Shown here in pieces: positions 27,010 to 39,000 of a stretch of 64,000 nucleotides of DNA (the stretch's first letter is position 1; every line of letters begins with the position of its first letter). Position numbers and translations under genes: made by a program. The DNA is taken from contig NC_134643.1 in NCBI RefSeq assembly GCF_030463565.1, forward strand, positions 43,934,221 to 43,998,220, in the 5' to 3' direction. Under the pieces are notes generated by a model, which was not told the origin of the DNA, did not search any database, and saw only the letters and a list, made by a program, of their open reading frames with translations. This DNA is from Pelecanus crispus. Its lineage: Eukaryota; Chordata; Aves; Pelecaniformes; Pelecanidae.

Positions 27010-30000
27010 TCTGAAATGGGTACATTGTATGTAACAAATACAAACATGCTGTACTGAGGTTACTCAGTTTTGAAATTAATACTGAGAGTTTGAGGATTTG
27101 CAACTAGACTACCTTCTTGATAGTCTACTCCAAGGTTATAACTGGTGTAAGTTTTTAGACTTCTGCTTAAGTAGCACTACATTATGTTGAAATCTGGAAA
27201 TAGTCTGAAAACCATTTTGTAAATCTCTTAGGTCTTAAAAGAGATACATAATGTGTGTAATAATTTTAGGCTAGAAATACCTTTAAAATTATTTTAAATG
27301 GGAAAAACTTGTAATGCCTGATTTGATCACCAGCATCCAGTTATTTGGAAGGCATTGTGTTTATACAGCCGAGATGAGTAAGTTCCAGATTAAGAGAGTC
27401 AGAGTGCAGAGTTTACTTGTCTGCATGCAAGCTCCATATTTAAACTCCTGTTGCAGTTGATAGAGAGCTGGTTAATGTTGTCACAGGAAGCTAGAAAATG
27501 CTTTGGCTGACTAGCCACAACTGGACACAGTAAGAAGTTACTAACGCTTCTCATTGTGACCAACAGCTCCTTTAGCAGAAATTATTGCACAGCTGAAAGA
27601 ATGTGAGCAATGGGAGACATGCTCATCTGGGCAATAGGAAGTCTTCCTAGCCCTAATATGTCTCTTAGCCATGGAAGCTAGCGGGGCAACACTTGCCTCT
27701 TGGGAGAGAAGGTGGTGGAGATTTGTGACTGCGAATCCTTGCTAAGGTTAGGTGTATTATGTCATGGTTGTCTTGACTCAGGATATCTTTATTTCAAAAA
27801 AAAAAAAATCTATCTAGTATAATAATGAAAAAGTTGATCACTCATTTTAATAACTAAGTGGAAGTTGCAACCTTAATGAAGCACCTTTCATAAGGTATGT
27901 AACAGTATTTCCAGGTATAAATTAAAGAGACAAAACTTCTGCTTATGGAACTGTATGATGGGGGAAACTGAGTAAAAGTAAATAACACATTTTAATAAAA
28001 TCAATTAAAATACATTTTTAGAGTTTTCAGAGAGCTTCTTTTTTTGCTTCGCTGTTCCAGTTCACATACTTTTTATGTAGCTGTGCTGAATTGCATGGTT
28101 GTTACAGAGGCAATCAGCTATAACATTTGTAACAAATGGAAAATTGTCTAGAAGCTGTATAAAATTCATCATTCAATTTCAACTTGCTGAGCTGACTTTC
28201 ACATGCATTTTGTAAAGAAAAATGGTATGTTGCTGCCCTAGTGATCTGTCAATACAGTATTTTAATACAAATTCCACCAAGGGAAGCATTAAGGGTTGAA
28301 GTGTTGCCCTTCATCAAAAGAATTAAGTTTGTAGGAAGCTGTATCTGGTGAAGAACATGTCATGGTCATGCCATTTATTTCTGAGACCCATAGGTTAAAC
28401 ACGGATCACCTCTGAAGCTGGGACTGAAGTTGAAGAATCCGTAAAGTATCAGTAGGTTCTCGTCATTGGTATTAATCATTCCCAGTTATTTATTTTCTAG
28501 AAGGTATTTGACTATGCTATTTAAAGTATAATGTTTATTTGTAGTAGCAGAATGAGACTTTGTCAGTTTATGGCTAGTAGCTTTCTTCAGCTATGCTAAG
28601 TTGCATTTATAAAAACAAACAAAAAAATCCCTAAACAAACAAAAAATTGCTGTTACTTCTTGTTAGCATTCTAAAAAACATATCTTAGCATAGGATTTGG
28701 CAGAACGCTGCTATTACAAGTGGTGTTTTCTGGAAGGTGTTTGAAATCTGTAGTAGGGAATACAGTGGCCTGCTTTGCAAAATGTAGAGATGTGGCTAGC
28801 TAGCTTACCACCCTTGGATTTAGGTAGCTTTATAGTGTGTTGAACTGGGTACTGGTTTTAATTTTGCTTATAGGATTTTTTTTTTTTTCGCTGAGAAACT
28901 TTAGTAATGCTCATTTTGGTGTTCTAATAGCAAGTTTGTTTGGTTTTTTTAGGAGATAAAGCCTCAAAGCCATTACAATCATGGATATAGTGAATCTCTT
29001 GGACGGAAAAGCCACATTGATGATTACAGCACTTGGGACATTGTCAAAGCTACACAGTAAGTTTACTTTTGAGTATTAGATTTGTCTGTGTCTGTATTAG
29101 TTAAAAACCAGTAAAATGGATTTTTTTATTTGCAGAAAGTGGAAGGTGAAGTGTATTTGTAGATACAGTAGTAGAAAATTTCAGAAGTGAACTCTGCAAA
29201 ATTACTGTTAAGACACATTTATGAGCATTGTATGAAAATATGCAGGAAGAATTATGGTAAGTCATAAATATAGGTGGTTGCTGGACAGATTGTTGCAGAA
29301 CGTGTGGTTTTCTTCCTGTTGGTACTGTTTGTTTTCTGTAGGTGATGATTAAGAGGTAAGTGGGCAACACTGATATGCCAACATGAGGGTTTTCTTGATT
29401 TGTTGGCATCTCTTATAGGTTAGAAGGAACGTGTCTAACTTCCTTCATAGTCTCTCATTCTGCAGTTTCAGCACTGCTGTGAAACTGAGTTTATTGCTGA
29501 GAAAGGATTATAGGAGTAAACTGTGTGCAAATTTAGTAATTGTGTTTTTAATGCAGGTGAATTATACAAATTTGTCTTCTACACAGTCCTGTAGTACCTA
29601 CTAACTCTCAAGACTTCCTGAAGAATTGTCATGACACTACTTTCTAGCTTGCTATATTTTACCATTCAGAAACCACCACTATCGCCTTTCTTCAGTGAGC
29701 TGAGATGATAGTTTTTTAAGATTTTTATTTTTCTTGTATTGTTAATTTGAATGCTTAAACTATTAGGTATCTTGCTGAGCTATTTGCCTTTTTCTTCTTA
29801 AGAGAAAATTTTTCTTTCCTTTTTTCCTAAAAGGCACCTCCTCCACCTGAAAGCAGCTTTGCAGCTCTGCATGTGACACAGGCCCCGTTTAGGTTTAGGA
29901 AGTATATACTTCCCTTTTTCTGTTTTGAGTTGTGAGGAGTTTAACTCCCTGAAATAGATGTTGTTTGACTCTGCAATTGTTGCTCTAAATACTTTAATAG

Positions 30001-33000
30001 TAATACTACAACCTATAATCCTCATGTTAGGGCATTTTTAGAAATGAAAATATTGGTGTAGCATTAAACTGGCTACTTCTAGAAGCATGGAAATATGACA
30101 GCAGAAGTGGTTTTGCAAGTTACCTGCTTCCATTCTTGTATGCTCATTGCATGTTTGAATCCCTAAAACACATTTGTCCCCATTAACCCTCAAATTTAGG
30201 CTGATTTGTGCTTTCAGCTGAGTTATATAGTTCTTTTCTGGTCTCCTCAAACAAGAATCAACAGGGCTGTGAGTTACCCATTACATGCCCTCACAGTCAT
30301 GGTGAGATGTGATTTACAGAGAGGATGACATCTCACGGAAGAGGACTGTAGTTTCATATCATAGCCCTGATTGTTAATATCACAATGAAGGGGGACTGTC
30401 AGCATAGGTATGTGATCAAGTTGTGGTATCCAGACAGCACTTCCCTGACTAGAGGGAGAACTCACCTTTATTTTAAGTATTTACTAGGATTTGAAGGCCA
30501 TGTTACACAAACAGCAGTCTTAAAGGGAAAAATCTCTGAAGTTTAAGGCAGAAAATAAACCTACCAAATATCATAAGGCTTGCAATAAAATAAATAATGC
30601 CCCTAATATATTAATTCAGTGCTATTAAAAAGACATACAGTTTCTATGAAAATTGTGTGGTTATTCCCTTTTGTAGAAATATAACTTCTCTTATATGTAT
30701 GAAAAATAGGTGATCTTATGATGTACCACTTGTCCTCAAAAACCAATACTCAGATTAAAATATCTGCTGATTTTGTTTACTTTTTAGTTCAGTGCTAACA
30801 TAATGTCGTGGTTTAGCCCCGGCCAGCAACTAAGCACCACGCAGCCGCTCGCTCACTCCCCCTGCCCCGATGGGATGGGGGAGAGAATCGGAGGAGTAAG
30901 AGTGAGAAACACTCCTGGGTTGAGATAAGAACAGTTTAAGAATTGAAATAAAGTAAAATAGTAATGATAATAGTAACGATAAAATAATAGTAATAATAAT
31001 ATACAAAGCAAGTGATGCACAATGCAGTTGCTCACCACCCGCCGACCCATACCCAGACAGTTCCCGAGCAGCGATTGCTGCCCCCCAGCCAACCCCCCCC
31101 CCCCCCCCCCCCCCCCCCAGTTTCTATACTGAGCATGAAGTCATATGGTATGGAATAGCCCTTTGGTCAGTTTGGATCAACTATTCTGGCTGTGCCCCCT
31201 CCCAGTTTCTTGTGCACCTGGCAGAGCAGGGAAGCTGAAAAGTCCTTGACTAGCATAAGCAGTACTTAGCAACAACTAAAACATGAGCGTGTTATCAACA
31301 TTCTTCTCCTACTAAATCCAAAACACAGCACTATGCCTGCTACTAGGAAGAAAGTTAACTCTATCCCAGCTGCTTGGCTTCCTTACCCTCTAAATCCAGG
31401 CTACTGGCCCCGTTATCCCAGCATCGGAGCAGCCAGGTGATGCCACAAAAAGTTTTGTTAAAAAGGGACATTCCTCTGTCTCCCAGAGCTCTGCTCCCCA
31501 AGCAGTTCAGTAAGTTCAAGCAAAATGTAGCCAAATAGAGCAAGAATTGTTTTCAGTCTCTTAGTTTGGGTGGGGGTTTTCCAGGTCCAGATATGTAGCA
31601 TTCAACATGGGATTGGCAGTGCAGTTGTGTGGTTTTTTTCAGAACACTTCAAAACTTCCCCAAAAGAATGCAACAGGTTTTTCAGTGTGATACAGTCAAA
31701 TGGTAGCCGGGGTGCTTACCATTAGTTAAATGAAATTCTGTTGATCTCGAGAATGGTCTGATAGCTAATTACAATAATAAAGTTTTATATCTTCCTCTGT
31801 TTAAAAAAAAAAAAAAAAAAAAAAGGCAAGCCAATCTGTCATCCAAAATGATTTGGCATTTCATGTAAGACCACTTAAATTCTAGGCTTCTTGACAGGTA
31901 GGAGGTGCATTTCACCATAGCATTTTTTTATTTTGTTTGCTATTAAATTTGTGTTAATGCAAGCAGGAAGCAGGTAGTCATGTCATATAAGTAGCTAGTC
32001 AGTCATTTAGTTTTTTTTGTAATCATTGCTGTTCTCACAGTATTCAATGTGCTGTATTATTAAAAGTTTCTCCTATGAAAGTAACGAGTTATGTTATTGT
32101 TGCAACATACATGAAAATGGAGAACATAGTTCCTTAAACTTTAAAGATGATGATGAAAAATGGGATGAAAAGGTTTAAAACTCATCTATACTTCATATAT
32201 GCTGTTTGACTGTAGAATTCTATTTTGAGATGTTGAGTTTATTTGCACTTGATTACGGAGAAATAAAAACAATGTTAGTAAAATAATGCATTTGCTTTTA
32301 TGTTTTTCAGCAAGGGAAAATCAGAGCTTGCAAGCTCCACGCATTTTTCCAGAAGTATTTGTTTGTTGTTTCATATCATGTTGAACTGTTTGTGTGCTTT
32401 ACCTTCTCAGTCTGTAGATTGGACACTTATTAAATTAACATGCTCATACACTGAGCCACGAATCTAATAACCTTTTAAAATCAAATTAAGATTTTGTATA
32501 GAAAAGAGTGGTTCAGCTGATGTTCTCACTGAAAAAAGTTTACCGGTATTTGTATTTTTTTTCCCCATTGTGTTCCTGATAAATTCTCCCGCAGATGTGG
32601 GGGCCAAGGTGTGCTTTCTACCAAAAATAGCCTTTCTCTGTGTTTATTTTGCAGAAACTTGTGTTGGAGTGAAAATCAGTGTTTGGTTTTAATATCTGTT
32701 GATATAAAGGACACTTTTCACTGGCTTTGTTACAAACATGTCCAAGGACATCGAGGTAGTGTTAGCGGTAGCAGTGTCCTAGCCCTTCATCTTGCAGATG
32801 TTACAATGTGTGTGTGCAATCTCTTGGCATCTTGTATTTGGTTATAGCAAAATTCAGTTTGGTTCATATAAATTTTCCACTGTGTTTCTGAAAGGAGAAG
32901 CAGGCCACTCATTTGAAAATCTGTTTTCAAAGCAGTAGTAAAAAAATCATCCATTCTTGCCTTTGCTATTGCAATGGAAGAACTTTGCATACTAATACTT

Positions 33001-36000
33001 AATAAGTACTTTGCTTATAACTGCATAGAAAGTCTTTGAATTTCTTCTGCCTCTGCAAAATCAGAGGGTGGGCTGTGTACTGTTTTCATTCCTCTGTGAT
33101 ACCGTTCAGTGCTCTCACTGGAGCTTTAAGGGAATGGAGTCTTCTTAAGTGATTTAAAAGTGAAATTTAATGGAGATATGTTGGGTATGTTTATTTCTAC
33201 CTCTTCTGGCACCAGTAGCCCTGTGTCATCCAAGGCTGGAGTCATAACTGATGCCTTGGGAAGGGTGCTGTGTTAATGTAATTACTCAGTTGCTGCCTTT
33301 GTTTTGTTTTAAATCTTTTAAGGCATGAAATTAAGGAAAAGTAGCTGATGTTGACAGGTAGAGAAGTATGTGACAGACTATGACTAGGAGAATAAAATCT
33401 GAGACATTAATCCTTCCGTCGTGATTTTCAGTTCTGTTGAGAGTGAATAGGCACCTCCAGCTTGTAGTGAACTTGAGCAAATTCCAGCTCTGCTGAAAGT
33501 ATGTTAAATAACTATTATGAACATGGGCATTAAACACTAATGATATTAACAAGTGCTTTTGTGACTTCTGGAAGATTGATTCCTTATGCTCAAGTGTTAC
33601 AATTTCATTATTGCAAGATTAACTTTTCTGTTAGTTTTATTCAATGAGATAATTCAAAATGAAGTCATGCATGTTGTGAAATAGTGCAGTATGAAATATG
33701 GAATATGCTGAATCTTGCTCAGGAAAAGAATTGTTGGATACATTTGAGAACATACTTTTTTCCTCACTATTTCTCATCGTTCATAGGGTAGCTGGTAACA
33801 AAACAATAGGATACATATAGAATCATAGAATCATAGAATCATCTAGGTTGGAAAAGACCTTTAAGATCATCCAGTCCAACCATTAACCTACACTACCAAG
33901 CCCACTCTAGACTAATCAAGGGTAGACCAGACTAAACCATATCCTGAAGTGCCACATCTACCCGTTTTTTAAACGCCTCCAGGGATGGTGACTCCACCAC
34001 CTCTCTGGGCAGCCTGTTCCAATGCCTGACCACCCTTTCCGTAAAGAAATTTTTCCTAATTTCCAGTCTAAACCTCCCCTGGCGCAGCTTAAGCCCATTT
34101 CCTCTTGTCCTATCGCTAGCTACTTGGGAGAAGAGACCAACACCCACCTCACTACAACCTCCTTTCAGGTAGTTGTAGAGAGCGATAAGGTCTCCCCTCA
34201 GCCTCCTCTTTTCCAGGCTAAACAACCCCAGTTCCCTCAGCCGCTCCTCAAATATATATATATAGAATATATATATATATATAGATATATATAATATAGA
34301 ATAATTCAAACTGGTGAGGGTTGGCCAAAGTGACAATTACTCCTGGCTTTTCTCAGCTATTCACAGGAGAGGAGGGGCAGACTGTGACACAGGTACACAT
34401 TGTTTATGCCTGGTCATTTGTGCCCATGCAGTTTGATTATATTGCTGAAAGTGAAATGTATCTGCAGTTCACATGGAAGGATGGGATTTTTTTTAACCAC
34501 ACTAGTAATATAGCCACAACTATCTAGACAATTTGAGGCCTTGGAACACACGCAGGAGCTGAATTTCTCTTGTCTCTCAGCATCACTGTTAACAGTTCAT
34601 TAAGCAGCTCTTGAGTTATCCTTTTGCTTTGAAAACAAAACTGTCTTGCTGTTTAACACAAAAAACATGGGAACATATGAAAGGCTTTGTTAGTGTTTAA
34701 CCACCATCGTTCATGGGAATGAGGCTTCAAAAGATAAAAAAGATCGTTTTTCTGCTAATTGCATTTCTAGTTACAGCAGCTTTGATTGGAGTTACAACGA
34801 TAGCAAGATGAGGGAGTGAGCTTCTGGCTTACCTACTGTTTGTTGGCATGGTGATGTGCTCACTGAAGAGAGATTCCTTCCTAGTATTGTGGCCAATTTT
34901 ATGTTAATCATGCAGCAAAGCTGGCAGTGTCTATTTCCAAGAGTCGATGTGCTTGCAAACAAAAGATTAAAAAATGGATTACATGTTTAAAGTGCAAAAG
35001 GCTTCTAGGATACTGTTTTTTAAAGTACTAAATTCAGAATATCTTTAACCTGTGATGACAAACAAAATGTTACAGGTTAGTTACTGAAACGGCTTAGAGA
35101 CTGTGATGGTGAAATGAGCTTGCACAATGGTATTTTTGCCCTGGAAGAACTACTCCCATTTCTTTTGGAACAAGGCAAGCTCAGTAGTATGCTTCAATTG
35201 TACTCCATGTTGATGTTTACAGCATCACCCTCTAGAATTCACCCAGATGCTGAAAATTTGTTAGGTTAATACATCAATTTGTTGTAAGGATTGGAATCTT
35301 TTCTTCCATTCCTCTTTCTTGAAGAGCGTAGAGCCGTTTGTAGCAACACTGAGTGTGATTATGCTGAGTGTCTGAAATAGGTGACTTTCTCATTTTGTAA
35401 TCTAACAGTGCGTCATGAACCGTTGGAGAAGGCAAGGTGAAGTCAGCTGCAGCAAATTGATGGAAGAAGGCTGTAGGTAGTACGTGGGAGAAGAATGCTG
35501 CATTTCTAGGACAGAGCTCAAGAAACCATGACTGCATCAGATTCAGTGTTCTATTTAATTGTAGAGAACTTGCTGTTTCCAGGAAGAGGAGCAAATTGTT
35601 GTAAATTCCTAACATCTTTTGCCAGGCAGATTTTGTCTTGTCTAGATCCTTAAGTCCTCTTGTGACAATTTAATAAATTTAAGAGTTCTTAAATTCAGCC
35701 TTGTGTGTTACATCTTTTGTATTCAGTTATGATTGAGTTCAGGAGTTCAAGATACCAAAATAAATTGCTAGGAACAGACAAACTGATGGTGACTTAAATA
35801 AAAAATTGCTATATACCTCATTCTCAGTTTAACTGTTGGAAAGCATTTTGTTTTCCTGGGAAGGCTCTCTGATGTATTGCAGAACTTCATGATTTGTTTT
35901 GTGGCCAAGCAGTAGGAAGTACCTGTGACGTGCAGTTTGCCTTCCAGTGGGGAGGAGGGGAACTCTATGATGATAAGCCTGGAGGAGGAATCCATTCCTG

Positions 36001-39000
36001 CTACTCCATGTTGTATCTGAACCCATGCGGTAGTCTTTGCCTAGTGCCTCACAGCAGCGTATGGGTGAATTCTAGAGGGTGGTATTTGTAAACATCAGTG
36101 GAGCATAATTAGAGCATCCTGTCAGGGCTTCTGCAGGGCCATTGGCAACAGTGTTCTGCCTCAACAGGCTGCAGAGTCGATTCACGTGCTTGCCACAGCT
36201 CTCCTTCATTTTCATATCTCTTGAGAAAAGTTCTTCAGAAACCAGCATCACATTTTCTGTAAGACTAGAGATTTGCTTTAAATAAAATTAAAAACCCACC
36301 AAAACCCCAAAGAACAAACGCACACACACACCCCCCACCAAGACTGTGACAGTGCTGCTTCATTATACGTATCCTGGTAGCGTGGTCTAACAAAAACTTG
36401 ACTAGGTATCAGAGGTTACTTTCAAGGAGGTTCATTTTGTGTTGTGTAGTTAACTTGATGGGACACTCATCTAAATCATTTGTATGGTTTACCATAGCTG
36501 ACCAATAGTAATGTTGTGGTAGGTAGCTGAGCCTCATGCAGCTGCTCACTCGCTCCCCCTCCAGTAGGATGGGGAAATGAATCAGAAGGGTAAAAGTGAG
36601 AACCCGTGGGTTGAGGTAAAGACAGTTTAATAGGGAAAACAAAAGCTGCATGTGCAAGCAAAGGAAAACAAGGAATTCCTTCACTACTTCCCATCGGCAG
36701 GCAGGTGTTCAGCAATCTTCAGGACAGCAGGGCTCCATCATGTGTAACAATTACTTGGGAAGACAAACACCATAACTCCAAATATCCCCTTCCACCTCCT
36801 TCCCCAAGCTTTTATTGCTGAGCAGTGTCATGTGAAATGGAACATCCCTTTGGTCAGTTGGGGTCAGCTGTTCCGCTGCGTCCCCTCCCAGCTTCTTGTG
36901 TACCCCCAGCCTACTCACTGGCAGGGCAGCATGAGAAACAGAAAAGGCCTTGATACTGCGTAAGCTGTTGCTGAGCAGTGCTTAAATATTGTTGTGTTAT
37001 CAATGCTGTTTTGCATACGAATCCAAAACATAGCTTCACAGGAGCTTCTGTGGAGAAAATTAAGTTGATCCCAGGCAAAACCGGTACATGTAAGGAAAAT
37101 CCTAATCCATTGCATGAAAGGTTTACATGATCGCCTCTTACACTTTATAGAAGTTAGCATTATTATGTTCTTGTGTATCTTTCCAGTAACTTTGAATATT
37201 TTATTAGTATAACTCCTGCTTGTTGTATACGTAGTACTTATTTAAGCAGGATGAGTGTCAGCTAAACTCAGCCTTAGGCAGTACAATTTTTTAGCTGGTG
37301 ACTGTTAAACCTAGTAGCAGGACTGTAGGTCAGCTACTTCTTAGATTATGGTTTCATTTAGTTGTTTAAGTGAAGGCAGCAGGCTTGTCTACAGTAGGAA
37401 AGGTTGTCATAATAGCTGACTGGAGTAGAACTGCTTGTCAACAAAAGGGTGTTTTGCTATTCTATATGGATCACTTTCTAGGTTACCTCCAGATGTTGTA
37501 ATATGCTAGTGTGATAGTGTGATATTGTACTGCAGTAAGATCAGAAGTTGCTGTCTTGCTTTCAGAAGTCCTTCTTTACCCTATCTCTTCTACTGTCTCT
37601 TCTTACTCCTCGTTCTTGGCTGACCTGCCTCTAGGAGTCCTTACCTATTTCAGTGGCCCTTTCGGCTGGGGGTGGGAAAGTCAGGAATGGTACATGTTAA
37701 TCCACTTGAACAGGCACTCACCAGGCCACACTGCTGATCCAGACTGGACTTGGGAGATAGTGTGCCTCAAGATTGGCCAGACTTAGAACCTTATCAGTTT
37801 TCCTGGCAGTTATGTATGTCTGAGTATGTGTATCTTGTCTAGCTGGTTGCATATTTTTAAGTCTTCGTAAACCAAACCTCTTCTCTCCCCCTCTAACTGA
37901 CTAAAAGCAAAGCTTTGTTGTCAAAATTATTCATGACTGCTGCTTTTTCACTCGTTCTAAGGGACCAGATTTTACAGGCTTATTGCCAATTGGTATGTAC
38001 TGCACGGAATAGTCTTTGTTCTGATCTTTTGTAATGTTTGGAAAAGTTAGAGGTATGAGAGCAATTTCTAGTGTTTTTCATAATTTCTAGTGCAGCTTTC
38101 CTAAGAAATTGAAAACAACATGATCTAAGTAAGCTGTTATGTCTAGTACTTCTTTTTTGACAGTGTCCAACTAATGTATGTGCTTCAAGCCTGTGACAGG
38201 CTTGGAAAGCATTCCTGAGGTTCACCGATTTGAGTCATTTGAGGCTTCACTATAGGGAGCGCTGTCCAGATTGAGGATCCCTTCAAATACAGGAAATAAA
38301 AAGCAAGAATGAGAACTACCCTGGAAAAAAGGTCTCAGCATCAGTTACACAAGCTGATCAAGTGGAGCAAAGGAGCATTAAGTTGTCTAAGGCTGTCTTT
38401 TCTGCAGAAAGTAGAACATAGAAGCAGCATAAGGAAAACTTACTTCAGTTCCAACTTTGAGAGGCTGTTAACATTCTGCTCTAGCAGAAGTCAGATGTCA
38501 CAAGGCATTGGTCTTGATTTCAAGGTTTGCCCACACATCAGTCTTCTCCTTGAGACTTGAGAAATCTCTGTGGGTTGTACAGACATTGAAATGTAATCTT
38601 TACTTGCCTTTCTGCATTTCTTTTACTGCCACTAAAAGTAGGTGGTAAAACAGTGTAAGCATCAAGACAAACATTCTTTAACGTTGGAGTTCGTCCTACC
38701 TTAGGTGCCTAAGTGATGTTTACTCTTCCTGAATTGTTTCAAATTTGAAAAAGTATGCAGAATTTTTTTTCACACGAAGGTAGCTTATATTATTAAATGT
38801 CATCTTTAATGAAATAATTAATTTCTTATTAAATATAGAATTTTGAAGTGGTATAAAAAAGTAGATGGTACTTATATCTGACAAATTGCTATTTGTTTGT
38901 TATCTGAGAAGAAAAATGGGAAGTGTTTGAGCTCTGTTAGTGTGTTTAATTGATCTGATGATCTTGTCATCAGAATTTTAGGAAGATACTGTCAAATCAG

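Larger units (their letters stand above)
9688..28952 (+). other. ZDHHC17 intron 1 (19.3 kb)
   Basis: Begins inside the CpG island. It then holds AT-rich unique sequence, T-runs (10824-10839, 11833-11851), a possible old CR1 near 12.6-12.9 kb, the SINE at 24820-24960, the 24-bp duplication and the C34 run. Slightly GC-richer blocks at about 17.0-18.0 kb and 22.95-23.2 kb are unassigned. No exon of another gene is evident. Confidence 0.8.

Noticed and set aside
31803..31824. A-run as the tail of a processed pseudogene
   Set aside because: No coding or UTR-like similarity upstream and no flanking target duplication found.
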